A DNA stretch of 64,000 bases from Vibrio intestinalis (GCF_025195085.2 NZ_JANAVY020000014.1:1-64000), one strand, 5' to 3'; numbered from the stretch's first letter, positions 20,915 to 32,134 are shown. Numbers and translations: made by a program. The notes: generated by a model from the letters alone, not told the origin.

Positions 20915-22108
20915 ATGAGTGAGAAGTTTGATGTCGTCATTATCGGTGCTGGTGCAGCCGGATTAATGTGTGCAGCAGAAGCGGGTAAGCGTGGCCGTAA
21001 AGTGCTGGTGCTTGATCATGCTAAAAAGCCTGGGCGAAAAATCCTGATTGCTGGTGGCGGCCGCTGTAATTTCACTAACTATGATGTTACCGCGAGCAAT
21101 TATCTTTGTCGTAATCCGCACTTTGTTAAGTCAGCGCTATCGCAATACACCAATTGGGATTTCATCTCTATGGTGAGCAAACATGGTATCGAGTTTGAAG
21201 AGCGTGACCATGGCCAATTGTTCTGTGTGGGTGACTATGATTCAAAAGACATCGTCAAGATGATGTTGGCGGAATGCGACTTACCTACTGTGAAGCTGCG
21301 TTATCAGCAAGATGTACATCAAATCGAACAAACCGAAACAGGCTTCGTTCTGCATTCAAATACCGATGTGATTGAGTGCGAGTCTCTAGTGGTGGCGACC
21401 GGTGGTCTATCAATGCCAAAACTGGGTGCAACTCCATTTGGCTATAAGATTGCCGAGCAGTTTGAACTGCCGGTGATCCCAACTACAGCAGGTTTAGTAC
21501 CTTTTACTTTGCACAAACAAGATAAAGAAGATTTTGCTGAGCTGTCTGGTATTGCGATTCCTGCGGAGATTACCGCAGAAGACGGCACGCTATTTAAAGA
21601 AGCGTTGCTGTTTACGCACCGTGGCTTATCTGGCCCATCGGTGTTGCAGATTTCGTCATTCTGGAAGGCAGGGCAAAAGGTTACGATTAACTTAGTACCA
21701 GAAGCGGATGTAGATCAGCTATTAACGACATCACGAGAAAAACACCCGAATCAAAGCTTAAAGAATACCTTAGCGCGTGTATTGCCAAAGCGTTTGGTGG
21801 AAGTGCTGATTGAACGTAAAGAGCTACAAGATAAGCCACTGAAACAGTTTAATGACAACCAATTAAAAGCGATCACGCAATATCTTGAGAACTGGCAAAT
21901 TGCACCTAATGGCACGGAAGGCTACCGAACGGCTGAGGTGACGTTAGGTGGTGTGGATACAGACCAGTTATCGTCGAAAACCATGGAGTGTAAAAAGGTT
22001 AAAGGTTTGTACTTCATCGGTGAGGTGATGGATGTGACGGGCTGGCTTGGCGGCTATAACTTCCAATGGTGCTGGAGCTCAGGTTACGTGGCGGGTCAAT
22101 ACGCGTAA
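20915..22108 (+). CDS. NAD(P)/FAD-dependent oxidoreductase of the YhiN/HI0933 family
   Basis: A 397-aa flavoprotein with the dinucleotide motif VVIIGAGAAGLMCAAEAGKRG at the N-terminus, the signature KPGRKILIAGGGRCNFTN near residue 40 and the C-terminal GEVMDVTGWLGGYNFQWCWSSG. These define the BaiN/HI0933-like family, whose physiological reaction is not settled. In E. coli the homologue yhiN also sits next to the usp genes, so the neighbourhood is conserved. ATG start at 20915, weakly served by GTGAGTAAGC. Confidence 0.9.
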   Translation: MSEKFDVVIIGAGAAGLMCAAEAGKRGRKVLVLDHAKKPGRKILIAGGGRCNFTNYDVTASNYLCRNPHFVKSALSQYTNWDFISMVSKHGIEFEERDHGQLFCVGDYDSKDIVKMMLAECDLPTVKLRYQQDVHQIEQTETGFVLHSNTDVIECESLVVATGGLSMPKLGATPFGYKIAEQFELPVIPTTAGLVPFTLHKQDKEDFAELSGIAIPAEITAEDGTLFKEALLFTHRGLSGPSVLQISSFWKAGQKVTINLVPEADVDQLLTTSREKHPNQSLKNTLARVLPKRLVEVLIERKELQDKPLKQFNDNQLKAITQYLENWQIAPNGTEGYRTAEVTLGGVDTDQLSSKTMECKKVKGLYFIGEVMDVTGWLGGYNFQWCWSSGYVAGQYA

Positions 22109-22133
22109 TCGCGTTGGAAAATTGAGATTGAGT

Positions 22134-22162
22134 TAAGGGCGCTTTGTAAGCGCCCTTATTAT
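22134..22162. terminator. Hairpin between convergent genes at 22108 and 22194
   Basis: TAAGGGCGCTT and AAGCGCCCTTA pair perfectly over 11 bp with a 3-nt loop. The T-tract is weak (TTATTATT), so it may act as a partial bidirectional terminator. Confidence 0.65.
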
Positions 22163-22193
22163 TGGTCTTTAGTGCTACCTAATTAAGGCCAAG

Positions 22194-23081
22194 CTACTTT
22201 GCGGATTTGAATTTCAGTTGCTGAATTACCAAACCAGTAATGATCAAAACTAAGCCAACTAAAGTTGTGGGATGAATCTCCTCGCCAATAATGGTCGCGA
22301 GCAAGATCAGTGAAATAAACGGTGAAGCGAAAATGAGGTTACTGATGCGTGCGGTATTCTCAGTGAGTTTCAGCGCGCTTAGCCACAACACAAACGTCAC
22401 ACCCATTTCAAACAAGCCAACGTAACTCACTGCAAGCCAGCCTTTAACACTGATTTGTTGCCAAGTTGCGCCTTCCCAAATGCTTAACCCAATCGCAAAC
22501 GGAATGGCGACAAGAAAGCCCAGTAAAACTCCAACCACAGGATCGGCTTTGTTCTTCGTATTTAGAATCCAATAACCTGCCCAAAGCAAGGTAGAAAGCA
22601 GTGCTAGGCCAACACCAGTAGGGCTTTCAAAATTAAGACCGAGCAAATCACCTTTGGTGGCGATGACCACCACACCAAAATAGCTTAAGCCACAAGCTAG
22701 CCAATCTTGCTTGCGAATCTTTTGTCCCAAAAACACCGCTGCCATTAAGGTTAAAGTGATTGCCCAGCTATAGTTGATCGCCTGAGCTTGTGAAGCAGGC
22801 AGCAAATCGTAGGCTTTAAACAAGATGATGTAGTAGGCCAGCGGATTGATTAAGCCAAGCAGCAAGTAATACCAAGGGTTAGCAGTAAACACACTAGAGA
22901 GTGAGGAGAGTTTGCCCTGTACGCCACAAATAATGGCTAACGCGATGGCAGAGACAATGCTGGCGATGGTCAGCATTTGGATGGGAGTAAATTCAGCAAG
23001 AGTCAGTTTGAATGCGGTAGCAACAGTCGACCAAAGTAACACGGCAGACAATCCGAATCCTATAGCGCGGCGCTCGTTCAT
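22194..23081 (-). CDS. EamA-family (DMT) transporter
   Basis: A ten-helix inner-membrane permease (two EamA repeats) of the drug/metabolite superfamily. It begins RAIGFGLSAVLLWSTVATAFKLTLAEFTPIQ, the usual first repeat, and ends with LVLIITGLVIQQLKFKSAK. The start is placed at 23081, where GAAGGATAACT precedes the ATG, and not at the further ATG at 23162, which would add 27 residues with no ribosome site. Relatives export amino acids or metabolites; the substrate is unknown. Confidence 0.87.
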   Translation of the reverse strand: MNERRAIGFGLSAVLLWSTVATAFKLTLAEFTPIQMLTIASIVSAIALAIICGVQGKLSSLSSVFTANPWYYLLLGLINPLAYYIILFKAYDLLPASQAQAINYSWAITLTLMAAVFLGQKIRKQDWLACGLSYFGVVVIATKGDLLGLNFESPTGVGLALLSTLLWAGYWILNTKNKADPVVGVLLGFLVAIPFAIGLSIWEGATWQQISVKGWLAVSYVGLFEMGVTFVLWLSALKLTENTARISNLIFASPFISLILLATIIGEEIHPTTLVGLVLIITGLVIQQLKFKSAK

Positions 23082-23299
23082 AGTTATCCTTCTAAGCAAC
23101 CTAAACAATGGCGAGGCAGCCATTGTAATATCAGTAAATGCCGGCAATCTTATTGCTGGCACAGTACGTACCGTCGAACCGTTCGAACATTGTACGGACG
23201 CTAAGTCTATCTGTTGATTATCTGCTCTACAAACTGGACATTTATCCAGTGGTGAAATACCATTAAATTTACGCTTTGAAAACGAGTTAACCCCTTACT

Positions 23300-24850
23300 A
23301 TGCAATGGATTATCGAGAACCAAACCTTATTGTTTAGCGCTATCGGCAGCGCAACTGTTAGCGGCCTAGCGGTTGGCTGGTGGGTTAAACAGAAAATGTG
23401 TCTCGACAACCAATTGTTAGAGCAGCAGCTAGAGTCGAATCAACAGCTTGCTCAAAACCAAATTGACCAATTACGCCAATCTCTGCAGCAATCACAGCAA
23501 GAGTTAGATGAGTTAGACCAAGAGCGTGACAAAGCCGCTTATGAGCTAAAGCAGTCACACGGTAAGTTAATGGCCGTGATGGAGAAGCTGCGCTACTTCG
23601 ATGCAGTTAAACAAGAGCGTCAGCAATACGCCGATGACCTTAATCTAATTCGTGAGCAAAAATCTCAACTTGAGGCTCAATTGCGCGAGCAAGAAGCGCG
23701 ACATGAACAAGCGCAGATCGCCAGCCAAGAAAAGCTGCAAATCCTTGAACAAGCCGAAGAGCGCTTAAAGCAGCAGTTTGAGCAGCTAGCCAATCAACTG
23801 TTTGAAGCGAAAACAGCTAAAGTGGATCAGCAAAACAAACAGAGCTTGGAAGGGTTATTAAGCCCATTAAAAGAGCAGCTAGAAGGCTTTAAGAGGCAAG
23901 TGAATGACAGTTTTACTGTGGAAGCCAAAGAGCGTCACACCTTAGTCCATGAGCTAAAAAACCTGCAACGTCTGAATGAACAGATGACTCGAGAAGCAGT
24001 GAATCTGACTCAAGCGTTAAAAGGGGATAACAAGCAGCAAGGCAACTGGGGTGAAGTTGTACTGGCGAGGGTGTTGGCTGAATCAGGTCTGCGTGAAGGC
24101 CATGAGTACCAAACGCAAGTGAGCTTGCAAAACGAGGCAGGTAAGCGTTACCAACCGGATGTGATTGTCCATTTACCGCAAGATAAACAAGTGGTGGTGG
24201 ATTCGAAAATGGCCTTAGTGGCCTACGAGCGTTACTTCAATGCTGAAACCGATAGCGAGAGATCGCAAGCACTAAGTGATCACTTACTTGCACTACGCGC
24301 CCATATTAAAGGGCTAAGCAACAAGGATTATCATCAACTTAAAGGTATTCAAAGCCTAGATTACGTGTTGATGTTTATTCCGGTAGAGCCTGCTTTCCAA
24401 GTCGCGATTCAAGCTGATCCAAGTTTGGTTAAAGAGGCGATGGAGCAAAACATCATCTTAGTTAGTCCGACTACATTGCTAGTGGCCTTACGTACTATCG
24501 ATAACTTGTGGCGAAACGATAGGCAAAATCAGAATGCACAAATCATCGCAGAACGTGCCAGCAAGCTTTACGACAAGCTGCGTCTGTTTGTGGATGATAT
24601 GGAAAGCCTTGGCGGTGCGCTGGATAAAGCGAACCAGAACTACCAAGGGGCAATGAATAAACTTGCAACCGGCCGTGGAAACGTGATTCGCCAAGCGGAG
24701 AGCTTTAAACAGCTTGGTGTAGAGGTCAAAAGGCCTATCTCAAACGACATTAGAGAGATGGCACTGCATACAGATATGTCAGAAAATGAAAATTTGGCGG
24801 AAAATGCACCTCTGCTAGAAAGACATCCGGCTGAGGATAAAGTAAACTAA
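23300..24850 (+). CDS. rmuC: DNA recombination protein RmuC
   Basis: Limits certain DNA rearrangements (inversion at short inverted repeats) in E. coli; a nuclease-like role is proposed. 516 aa: an N-terminal membrane anchor (LLFSAIGSATVSGLAVGWWV), a long glutamine-rich coiled coil (residues ~35-175) and the conserved RmuC domain (~190-460) with NWGEVVLARVLAESGLREGHEY, PDVIVHLPQDKQVVVDSK and YVLMFIPVEPAF. ATG start at 23300 is the only one before the anchor. It precedes ubiE, as in many gammaproteobacteria. Confidence 0.95.
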   Translation: MQWIIENQTLLFSAIGSATVSGLAVGWWVKQKMCLDNQLLEQQLESNQQLAQNQIDQLRQSLQQSQQELDELDQERDKAAYELKQSHGKLMAVMEKLRYFDAVKQERQQYADDLNLIREQKSQLEAQLREQEARHEQAQIASQEKLQILEQAEERLKQQFEQLANQLFEAKTAKVDQQNKQSLEGLLSPLKEQLEGFKRQVNDSFTVEAKERHTLVHELKNLQRLNEQMTREAVNLTQALKGDNKQQGNWGEVVLARVLAESGLREGHEYQTQVSLQNEAGKRYQPDVIVHLPQDKQVVVDSKMALVAYERYFNAETDSERSQALSDHLLALRAHIKGLSNKDYHQLKGIQSLDYVLMFIPVEPAFQVAIQADPSLVKEAMEQNIILVSPTTLLVALRTIDNLWRNDRQNQNAQIIAERASKLYDKLRLFVDDMESLGGALDKANQNYQGAMNKLATGRGNVIRQAESFKQLGVEVKRPISNDIREMALHTDMSENENLAENAPLLERHPAEDKVN

Positions 24851-24914
24851 TCCTCCGCAGCACTGAGCCCATCAAAGTTGAGAGAAATACTGTGCTGCTT
24901 GAAGAGGAATCACC

Positions 24915-25697
24915 ATGACGGATACAAGCGTACAGTCAAATACAGCTATACAATCAGATGAAACCACACACTTTGGTTTCACAACCGTAGCCAAAGAAGA
25001 GAAAGTGGCTAAGGTTGCTCAAGTTTTCCATTCGGTAGCCGCAAAATACGACATTATGAATGACCTAATGTCAGGTGGTGTACACCGTTTGTGGAAACGC
25101 TTCACTATTGATTGCAGTGGTGCGCGTCCGGGTCATCGAGTGTTAGATCTAGGTGGTGGTACTGGTGATCTTACGGCTAAGTTCTCACGTATTGTCGGTG
25201 AGAAAGGCCACGTTATTCTGGCGGATATCAACAATTCAATGTTGAATGTTGGCCGTGATAAGTTACGTGATATTGGTATTGTTGGTAACGTAAACTACGT
25301 GCAAGCCAACGCCGAAGAACTGCCTTTCCCAGATGACTATTTTGATGTCATCACCATCAGTTTCTGCCTGCGTAACGTAACAGACAAAGACAAAGCGCTG
25401 CGTTCAATGTTCCGTGTGCTAAAGCCGGGTGGCCGTCTATTAGTGCTTGAGTTTTCTAAGCCAGTATTTGAGCCACTATCGAAGGTGTACGACGCGTACT
25501 CTTTCCACCTATTGCCAAAAATGGGTGAGCTAGTGGCGAACGACGCAGATAGCTACCGTTATTTAGCTGAATCAATCCGCATGCACCCAGATCAAGATAC
25601 GCTGAAAGGCATGATGGAAGAGGCTGGTTTCGAGAAAACCAACTACTACAACCTAACCGGTGGTATTGTCGCGCTGCACCGCGGTTATAAATTCTAA
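24915..25697 (+). CDS. ubiE: Ubiquinone/menaquinone biosynthesis C-methyltransferase UbiE
   Basis: SAM-dependent C-methylation of demethylmenaquinol and of the ubiquinone precursor. 260 aa with the family motifs [21 protein letters not shown] near residue 36, SAM motif [13 protein letters not shown] near 80, and [15 protein letters not shown] near 150. ATG start behind GAGGAATCACC. First of ubiE-ubiJ-ubiB with gaps of 9 bp and -4 bp. The leader contains a 7-bp inverted repeat, GCAGCAC/GTGCTGC. Confidence 0.97.
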   Translation: MTDTSVQSNTAIQSDETTHFGFTTVAKEEKVAKVAQVFHSVAAKYDIMNDLMSGGVHRLWKRFTIDCSGARPGHRVLDLGGGTGDLTAKFSRIVGEKGHVILADINNSMLNVGRDKLRDIGIVGNVNYVQANAEELPFPDDYFDVITISFCLRNVTDKDKALRSMFRVLKPGGRLLVLEFSKPVFEPLSKVYDAYSFHLLPKMGELVANDADSYRYLAESIRMHPDQDTLKGMMEEAGFEKTNYYNLTGGIVALHRGYKF

Positions 25698-25706
25698 AGG
25701 GTCATT

Positions 25707-26312
25707 ATGCCATTTGAGCCATTAGTAACAGCGGTTATTGAAACCGGCTTAAACACCCTGATTAAAGACGATCCGGAATTGGGTCGTCGTCTTGCTCGTC
25801 TAAAAGGGCAAGTCATCCAAGTTAATCTAAAAGAAGTCAACAAAACACTGACCTTTGTGTTTAGCCAACAAATTGATGTTTTGGCGAACTATGAAGGGGA
25901 ACCTGATTGTTATCTCTCTTTGAATCTCTCTGTTCTGCCTGAACTGCGCGACCAAGCCAATATTACCAAGCTGATTAAGCAAGATAAGTTGGTATTGGAA
26001 GGTGATATTCAGTTAGCGCAAAAATTCTCGCAGTTAATGACAGACTGTAAGCCTGATATTGAAGAGTGGCTATCGCGCGTCACGGGCGATGTAGTCGCTC
26101 ACAATGTGGTGCAAGGTGTGAATAACATCGGTGAGTTTATTAAAGCTCAGGCGTTGAAGAAGCAAAGTCATCTGGGTCAAGTGATCACAGAGGAGTGGCA
26201 ACTCACTCCAGCCCCTTTAGAAATCGCACATTTTTGTGATCAAGTTGATGATGTCAAAAGCCATGCGGCTCGTATCGAAGCCAAACTCAACCAATTATTG
26301 GAGCGTGCATGA
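25707..26312 (+). CDS. ubiJ: Ubiquinone biosynthesis accessory factor UbiJ
   Basis: A 201-aa SCP2-fold lipid-binding protein that holds hydrophobic intermediates for the soluble Ubi complex, together with UbiK (encoded at 44541). The N-terminus [33 protein letters not shown] is typical, and the C-terminus is a coiled coil ([22 protein letters not shown]). It overlaps ubiB by 4 bp (ATGA), a sign of translational coupling. Confidence 0.95.
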   Translation: MPFEPLVTAVIETGLNTLIKDDPELGRRLARLKGQVIQVNLKEVNKTLTFVFSQQIDVLANYEGEPDCYLSLNLSVLPELRDQANITKLIKQDKLVLEGDIQLAQKFSQLMTDCKPDIEEWLSRVTGDVVAHNVVQGVNNIGEFIKAQALKKQSHLGQVITEEWQLTPAPLEIAHFCDQVDDVKSHAARIEAKLNQLLERA

Positions 26313-27943
26313 CGCCTTTGGAACTACGACGCCTTTATCGCATCATCAAAGTTCAGCTTGAATACGGTCTTGATGAGTTGTTACCGACTCATCAATTGAC
26401 CAAAGCGCCACTACTGGCGCGAAAAGCCCTATTTTGGATTAAGAATCAGCACCAAGATAAAGAGCTTGGTGATCGCTTGCGTTTAGCATTGCAAGAGCTT
26501 GGTCCGGTGTGGATTAAGTTCGGCCAAATGATGTCGACACGTCGTGACCTGTTTCCTCCGCAAATAGCTGACCCTTTAGCTCTACTGCAAGACAAAGTGG
26601 CCCCATTTGATGGTGAGCTGGCTAAACAGCAGATGGAGCAAGCGTTAGGCGGGCCAATCGAACAATGGTTTGATGATTTTGAGATTGAACCATTGGCCTC
26701 TGCATCCATTGCGCAGGTGCATACTGCTCGGGTGAAAGAGACTAGCCAAGAAGTGGTATTAAAGGTCATTCGACCAGATATTCGTCCGGTGATTGATGCA
26801 GATCTAAAACTGATGTACCGCATGGCGCGTATAGTCGCGAAAACCTTGCCTGAAGCACGTCGTTTGAAACCTGTAGAGGTCGTTCGTGAATACGAAAAAA
26901 CCTTACTGGATGAACTAGACTTAAGAAGAGAAGCTGCAAACGCTATTCAGCTGCGTCGCAACTTTGAAGGTAGTGAAGAACTATACGTACCGGAAGTTTT
27001 GCCTGATTTTAGCAGCGAAAGCTTGATGGTCTCTGAACGTATTTATGGCATTCAGGTGTCCGATATCGAAGGGCTAAAAGCCAACGGCACTAACATGAAG
27101 CTGTTGGCTGAACGTGGCGTAAGCGTGTTCTTTACGCAGGTGTTCCGCGATAGCTTCTTCCATGCTGATATGCACCCAGGTAACGTATTTGTTGAGCCTG
27201 AGCATCCAGAAAACCCTCGTTGGATTGGTTTAGACTGCGGCATCGTCGGTACGCTAAATAGCGAAGATAAACGTTACTTAGCGGAAAACTTCTTGGCGTT
27301 CTTTAATCGAGACTACCGTCGAGTGGCTGAATTGCATGTGGAATCGGGGTGGGTTCCACGTGAAACCAATATCGACGAATTTGAATTCGCGATTCGTATT
27401 GTGTGTGAGCCGATTTTTGCTAAGCCACTGTGCGAAATTTCGTTCGGTCATGTGTTACTTAACCTATTCAATACCGCGCGTCGTTTTGAGATGGAAGTGC
27501 AACCACAACTGGTTCTGCTGCAAAAAACGCTGCTGTATGTTGAAGGGTTAGGTCGTCAGCTTTATCCGCAATTAGATTTGTGGGCAACGGCGAAACCATT
27601 CTTAGAAGAATGGATGATGAATCAGGTTGGCCCGCAAGCGGTGATCAACGCGGTGAAAGACCGTGCGCCATTTTGGGCAGAAAAATTACCAGAACTACCG
27701 GAGCTGTTGTACGACAGCTTGCGTCAAGGAAAAGCGCTTAACCAACGCATGGATCAGTTGTATCAAGGTTACCGTGCTAGCAAACGTCAGCAGGCGACAG
27801 GTAAATTTTTATTTGGTGTTGGTGCCACATTAGTCGTATGCTCGGCAATACTGGTCAACAGCACTTATGAGCAACTATCACCGATAAGCGCAGTAGCGGG
27901 TATCACATTTTGGTTGCTCAGTTGGCGAGCTTATCGTCAATAA
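26309..27943 (+). CDS. ubiB: Ubiquinone biosynthesis regulatory kinase-like protein UbiB
   Basis: A 544-aa member of the ABC1/ADCK/UbiB atypical kinases, an ATPase required for ubiquinone synthesis. The invariant KxGQ motif is [11 protein letters not shown] near residue 72; the A-rich loop is ASASIAQVH near 130; the catalytic [12 protein letters not shown] is near 285 and the metal-binding DCGIVG near 308. Two membrane helices at the C-terminus (residues ~500-540) anchor it. Starts inside the end of ubiJ. A parS-like site lies inside the gene at 27352. Confidence 0.97.
   Translation: MTPLELRRLYRIIKVQLEYGLDELLPTHQLTKAPLLARKALFWIKNQHQDKELGDRLRLALQELGPVWIKFGQMMSTRRDLFPPQIADPLALLQDKVAPFDGELAKQQMEQALGGPIEQWFDDFEIEPLASASIAQVHTARVKETSQEVVLKVIRPDIRPVIDADLKLMYRMARIVAKTLPEARRLKPVEVVREYEKTLLDELDLRREAANAIQLRRNFEGSEELYVPEVLPDFSSESLMVSERIYGIQVSDIEGLKANGTNMKLLAERGVSVFFTQVFRDSFFHADMHPGNVFVEPEHPENPRWIGLDCGIVGTLNSEDKRYLAENFLAFFNRDYRRVAELHVESGWVPRETNIDEFEFAIRIVCEPIFAKPLCEISFGHVLLNLFNTARRFEMEVQPQLVLLQKTLLYVEGLGRQLYPQLDLWATAKPFLEEWMMNQVGPQAVINAVKDRAPFWAEKLPELPELLYDSLRQGKALNQRMDQLYQGYRASKRQQATGKFLFGVGATLVVCSAILVNSTYEQLSPISAVAGITFWLLSWRAYRQ
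27352..27367. other. parS-like site inside ubiB
   Basis: GGTTCCACGTGAAACC keeps the central 14 bases of the consensus GTTNCACGTGAAAC and differs only in the two outermost bases. Fourth member of the parS cluster, 15 kb from the third. Confidence 0.6.
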
Positions 27944-27993
27944 AGGGTAAGCTCTTATAAAATTATTTTTAAATAAAACCCGAGGTAAAAATT

Positions 27994-28239
27994 ATGGGTA
28001 TTAGCTGGCCACAACTACTGATTATTGCTGTCATCGTACTCCTGTTATTCGGAACAAAGAAACTGCGTAACATTGGCGGGGATTTAGGCAGTGCAGTAAA
28101 AGGCTTCAAGAAAGCAATGAACGACGATGAAGCACAGCAAGAGAAGAAAGAAGCAGATGCTGATTTCGAACCGAAAAATCTAGAGCAGCAGAAGACGGAC
28201 GCATCTGCTGAAACTAAGAAAGACAAAGAGCAGGCATAA
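27994..28239 (+). CDS. tatA: Sec-independent translocase subunit TatA
   Basis: The pore-forming Tat subunit. 81 aa: one membrane helix ([16 protein letters not shown]), the hinge FGTKKL, an amphipathic helix ([20 protein letters not shown]) and an acidic/lysine-rich tail. Start ATG 27994 behind CGAGGTAAAAATT. It follows ubiB, the same arrangement (ubiB-tatA) as in E. coli, with a 50-bp gap. Confidence 0.97.
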   Translation: MGISWPQLLIIAVIVLLLFGTKKLRNIGGDLGSAVKGFKKAMNDDEAQQEKKEADADFEPKNLEQQKTDASAETKKDKEQA

Positions 28240-28242
28240 CCC

Positions 28243-28629
28243 GTGTTTGATATCGGTTTTTGGGAACTGGTATTAATATCTGTCGTCGGGCTGGTGGTTC
28301 TTGGGCCAGAGCGTTTGCCTCATGCTATTCGCAGCGTGTCTCGTTTTATCGCGTCCGCTAAGAGCATGGCAAACAATGTGAAAGATGAAATTTCACATGA
28401 GCTAAAGGTGCAAGAGTTGCAAGAGAATCTGCGCAAAGCGGAAAAAATGGGGATGGAAGACCTATCTCCAGAGCTGAAATCTTCTGTAGAAGAGTTGAAG
28501 CAAGCTGCGCAAGAAGTGCAACGACCATACGCTAACCAGACTGAAAAGGCAGGGCAAGAGTCAGTTGCTTCTGAAACATCAGAGCCATCTGAACCTGTGC
28601 CAGCACCGGCAGATAAGAAAGCCGAATAG
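28243..28629 (+). CDS. tatB: Sec-independent translocase subunit TatB
   Basis: Receptor subunit that takes twin-arginine precursors with TatC. 128 aa: N-terminal [25 protein letters not shown], with the Glu of the first helix and the LGPERLP hinge typical of TatB, then amphipathic helices and a proline/glutamate-rich end. GTG start at 28243, 3 bp after tatA, so the two are coupled. Confidence 0.96.
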   Translation: MFDIGFWELVLISVVGLVVLGPERLPHAIRSVSRFIASAKSMANNVKDEISHELKVQELQENLRKAEKMGMEDLSPELKSSVEELKQAAQEVQRPYANQTEKAGQESVASETSEPSEPVPAPADKKAE

Positions 28630-28639
28630 TCTCTTAGGG

Positions 28640-28670
28640 AGGAGCTGCATTACGATGTAGCTCCTTTTTG
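28640..28670 (+). terminator. Terminator between tatB and tatC
   Basis: AGGAGCTGCAT and ATGTAGCTCCT pair over 11 bp (one G-T) around TACG and are followed by TTTTTG. This would stop, or partly stop, the ubiE-tatB transcript before tatC. Confidence 0.75.
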
Positions 28671-28675
28671 ATCTC

Positions 28676-28743
28676 ATACCAATCAAGATAAGTGAGTCAT
28701 AGTTCTCTTTTAAGCAGAGTGAATTACTTATGTTGATTGGTAT
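28676..28743. repeat. Palindromic 68-bp element between tatB and tatC
   Basis: ATACCAATCAA (28676-28686) and TTGATTGGTAT (28733-28743) are perfect 11-bp inverted ends. Pairing continues inward with a few mismatches (ATAAGT/ACTTAT), so the whole element can fold into one hairpin. No second copy lies in this window. It has the form of a MITE or REP-like sequence. Confidence 0.6.
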
Positions 28744-28760
28744 TCATAACGGGGTTTGAT

Positions 28761-29513
28761 ATGTCTTCAGTTGAGCAGACACAACCTTTAATCAGCCACT
28801 TGCTTGAACTTCGCGATCGCCTACTGCGTGCGATTGGGGCGGTTCTTGTGGTGTTTGTTGGGTTGCTCTACTTCTCTAATGATATTTACGAGTTTGTTTC
28901 TAAGCCGCTAGTAGATAAATTGCCGGAAGGGGCAACTATGATTGCAACAGATGTTGCGTCTCCCTTCTTTACACCGCTTAAGTTGACCTTAATTGCCGCG
29001 GTGTTCTTAGCCGTGCCGTTTATTCTCTACCAAGTGTGGGCATTCGTAGCGCCAGGGCTATATAAGCATGAGCGCAAGCTGATCATGCCGCTAATGTTCT
29101 CGAGTTCACTGCTATTCTATTGTGGTGTCGCTTTTGCGTACTTTGTGGTGTTCCCTCTGGTATTTGGCTTCTTTACTGCCATCTCGTTAGGCGGGGTAGA
29201 GTTTGCTACCGACATCTCCAGTTATTTGGATTTTGTGCTAGCGCTTTTCTTAGCGTTTGGTATTGCATTTGAAGTACCTGTAGCCATCATCTTGTTATGT
29301 TGGACAGGGGCAACAACACCAGAAACTCTGCGTGAGAAGCGCCCTTACATCATTGTGATTGCGTTTATTGTCGGTATGCTGTTAACGCCACCAGACATGA
29401 TTTCACAGACACTACTCGCCGTGCCGATGTGTTTGTTGTTTGAAGTCGGTTTGTTCTTTGCCCGTTTCTATACGCGCAGAGGCGATGCAGCAGAAGTGCA
29501 AGACGAAGAGTAG
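28761..29513 (+). CDS. tatC: Sec-independent translocase subunit TatC
   Basis: The six-helix core of the Tat translocase that recognises the twin-arginine signal. About 250 aa. The start is taken at ATG 28761, giving [25 protein letters not shown], the conserved TatC N-terminus, rather than 28737, which would put an odd eight residues before it. Also seen: the conserved Glu in [14 protein letters not shown], the [10 protein letters not shown] segment and [15 protein letters not shown]. Unlike in E. coli, tatC is split from tatB by a terminator and a palindromic element. Confidence 0.96.
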   Translation: MSSVEQTQPLISHLLELRDRLLRAIGAVLVVFVGLLYFSNDIYEFVSKPLVDKLPEGATMIATDVASPFFTPLKLTLIAAVFLAVPFILYQVWAFVAPGLYKHERKLIMPLMFSSSLLFYCGVAFAYFVVFPLVFGFFTAISLGGVEFATDISSYLDFVLALFLAFGIAFEVPVAIILLCWTGATTPETLREKRPYIIVIAFIVGMLLTPPDMISQTLLAVPMCLLFEVGLFFARFYTRRGDAAEVQDEE

Positions 29514-29535
29514 ATACTCTGATGGTTAGAATTGA

Positions 29536-29564
29536 AAAAGGTTGGCGAGTGCCAACCTTTTTTG
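29536..29564. terminator. Bidirectional terminator between tatC and tatD
   Basis: AAAAGGTTGGC and GCCAACCTTTT enclose GAGT, with A- and T-runs on both sides. Confidence 0.88.
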
Positions 29565-29590
29565 TGTTTAAATTCTGCCGTTTAATCGGC

Positions 29591-30352
29591 TTACAGTTTG
29601 AATAGCGCTTTTGCGTTACGAGTGGTGAGCTCATCCACTTTCTGTAGAGATAACTCGCGTAAATCAGCCACACGCTGCGCGACTAACTGAGTGTAGGCCG
29701 GTTCATTACGCTTACCACGATGAGGCACTGGTGCTAGGTATGGGCAATCTGTCTCTAAGATAACGAAGTCCAAATCTAAATGTGGAATCACTTTATCCAT
29801 CCCGCCATTTTTAAAGGTCGAAACGCCTCCTAAGCCTAAGTGGAAACCTAAGCCATTGATCGCTTGCGCTTGCTCAACAGTGCCGCCAAAGCAGTGGAAA
29901 ACACCACTAAGAGAGCCATCTTGCTCTTGGCCAAGTAGTGCTAAGGTTTCATCGATAGAATCGCGGGTGTGAATCACGACCGGCAAATTCATCTCTTTTG
30001 CCCAGTTTAACTGAGTAACAAACGCCTTCTCTTGCTCGGCTTTGTAGGTTTTGTCCCAATACAAATCGATACCGATTTCACCCACGGCAATGAAGTTGTG
30101 TTTATCAAACCATTGGTGAACTTGTTTAAGTGTGTCATCGACATTGCCATCGACGTAACAAGGGTGAAGGCCCATCATTGAACGACACACGTTAGGGTAA
30201 GCGCGCTCAGTATCCAACATAGGTTGAATCGATTCTAAGTCGATATTGGGTAGCAGTATTTGTTCAACACCTTGTTCAAGGGCGCGTTTAACCACTTGGT
30301 CACGGTCATTATCAAATTCGCTAGCATAGATATGAGCATGGGTGTCGATCAT
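29591..30352 (-). CDS. TatD-family metal-dependent hydrolase/DNase
   Basis: A 253-aa (beta/alpha)8 barrel of the amidohydrolase superfamily, with divalent-metal ligands seen in DTHAHIYASEFD at the start, GEIGIDLYWD near residue 95, PVVIHTRDS near 128, FHCFGG near 155 and ETDCPYLAP near 202. Relatives have 3'-5' exonuclease activity. It lies by the tat operon as tatD does in E. coli, but on the opposite strand. Its identity as TatD itself rather than YcfH or YjjV is likely from context. Confidence 0.9.
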   Translation of the reverse strand: MIDTHAHIYASEFDNDRDQVVKRALEQGVEQILLPNIDLESIQPMLDTERAYPNVCRSMMGLHPCYVDGNVDDTLKQVHQWFDKHNFIAVGEIGIDLYWDKTYKAEQEKAFVTQLNWAKEMNLPVVIHTRDSIDETLALLGQEQDGSLSGVFHCFGGTVEQAQAINGLGFHLGLGGVSTFKNGGMDKVIPHLDLDFVILETDCPYLAPVPHRGKRNEPAYTQLVAQRVADLRELSLQKVDELTTRNAKALFKL

Positions 30353-30458
30353 GGTAAGTCTCTCTTTCTTTCAATCTCGCCAGTATACGGCAGTGTGAAG
30401 CTTAGGTCATTTCTTGCGATATTTGCCGCGAGAAACTAGCGTGAATAGGTCAGAGTGA

Positions 30459-31547
<1,089 letters not shown>

Positions 31548-31566
31548 CGCTATTTTAGTCGTGATT

Positions 31567-31593
31567 AAGGCTGACATTATGTCAGCCTTTTTT
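31567..31593 (+). terminator. Terminator of hemB
   Basis: AAGGCTGAC and GTCAGCCTT with an ATTAT loop, followed by TTTT. Confidence 0.9.
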
Positions 31594-31627
31594 GATGGTT
31601 TTGATTATTGATAGAAAGGGGCTGTAG

Positions 31628-32062
31628 ATGACGATCGTATATCGAGAAGGAACATTGCAAGAGTGCGTGCAGGTTGTGCAGCGAATTAATGAATTCTCCC
31701 ATAAAGAAACAGTGCAATCTCTGAGTGAGCGTCTAAATGATAAACGTCATTTGATTCTGGTGGCCGAGCGAGAAGGGCAGATCTTAGGTTTTAAGATTGG
31801 CTACCAATTGGACGAAAATACCTTTTATAGCTGGTTTGGTGGGGTCGATTCTGCCGCGAGAGGCGCTGGGATCGCGCAAAGCTTACTTGATGATCAAGAG
31901 ATCTGGGTCAAAAAAAACGGGTACAAAGCGATCAAAGTTAAATCGAGAAATCAATTTCCTTCAATGCTAAGACTGTTAATTAAAAATGGCTATCTAATTG
32001 AAAATTATGAACAAAAAGAATCTTTACTGGAAGCTAGAATCCACTTTTTCAAAGCTTTGTGA
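31628..32062 (+). CDS. GNAT-family N-acetyltransferase
   Basis: A 144-aa acetyltransferase fold. The acetyl-CoA loop is GVDSAARGAGIAQSLLDDQE (R-G-A-G-I-A) near residues 76-95, followed by the NQFPSMLRLLIKNGY segment that normally holds the catalytic or stacking residues. Start ATG 31628 behind AAGGGGCTGTAG. Substrate unknown. It lies directly upstream of the ryhB gene, as does a similar gene in V. cholerae from memory. Confidence 0.87.
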   Translation: MTIVYREGTLQECVQVVQRINEFSHKETVQSLSERLNDKRHLILVAEREGQILGFKIGYQLDENTFYSWFGGVDSAARGAGIAQSLLDDQEIWVKKNGYKAIKVKSRNQFPSMLRLLIKNGYLIENYEQKESLLEARIHFFKAL

Positions 32063-32104
32063 GAGTGCTATAAAAAATAAATGAGATTTTTTCTCATTTA
32101 GGTG

Positions 32105-32134
32105 TTGACGACTTAAATGAGAATAATTATTATT
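32105..32134 (+). promoter_or_regulatory. Promoter and Fur box of ryhB
   Basis: TTGACG (32105-32110) and TATTAT (32128-32133) are 17 bp apart. A Fur-like 19-mer AATGAGAATAATTATTATT (32116-32134, 13 of 19 matches to the Fur consensus) overlaps the -10 element, so iron-loaded Fur would block transcription. Confidence 0.8.
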
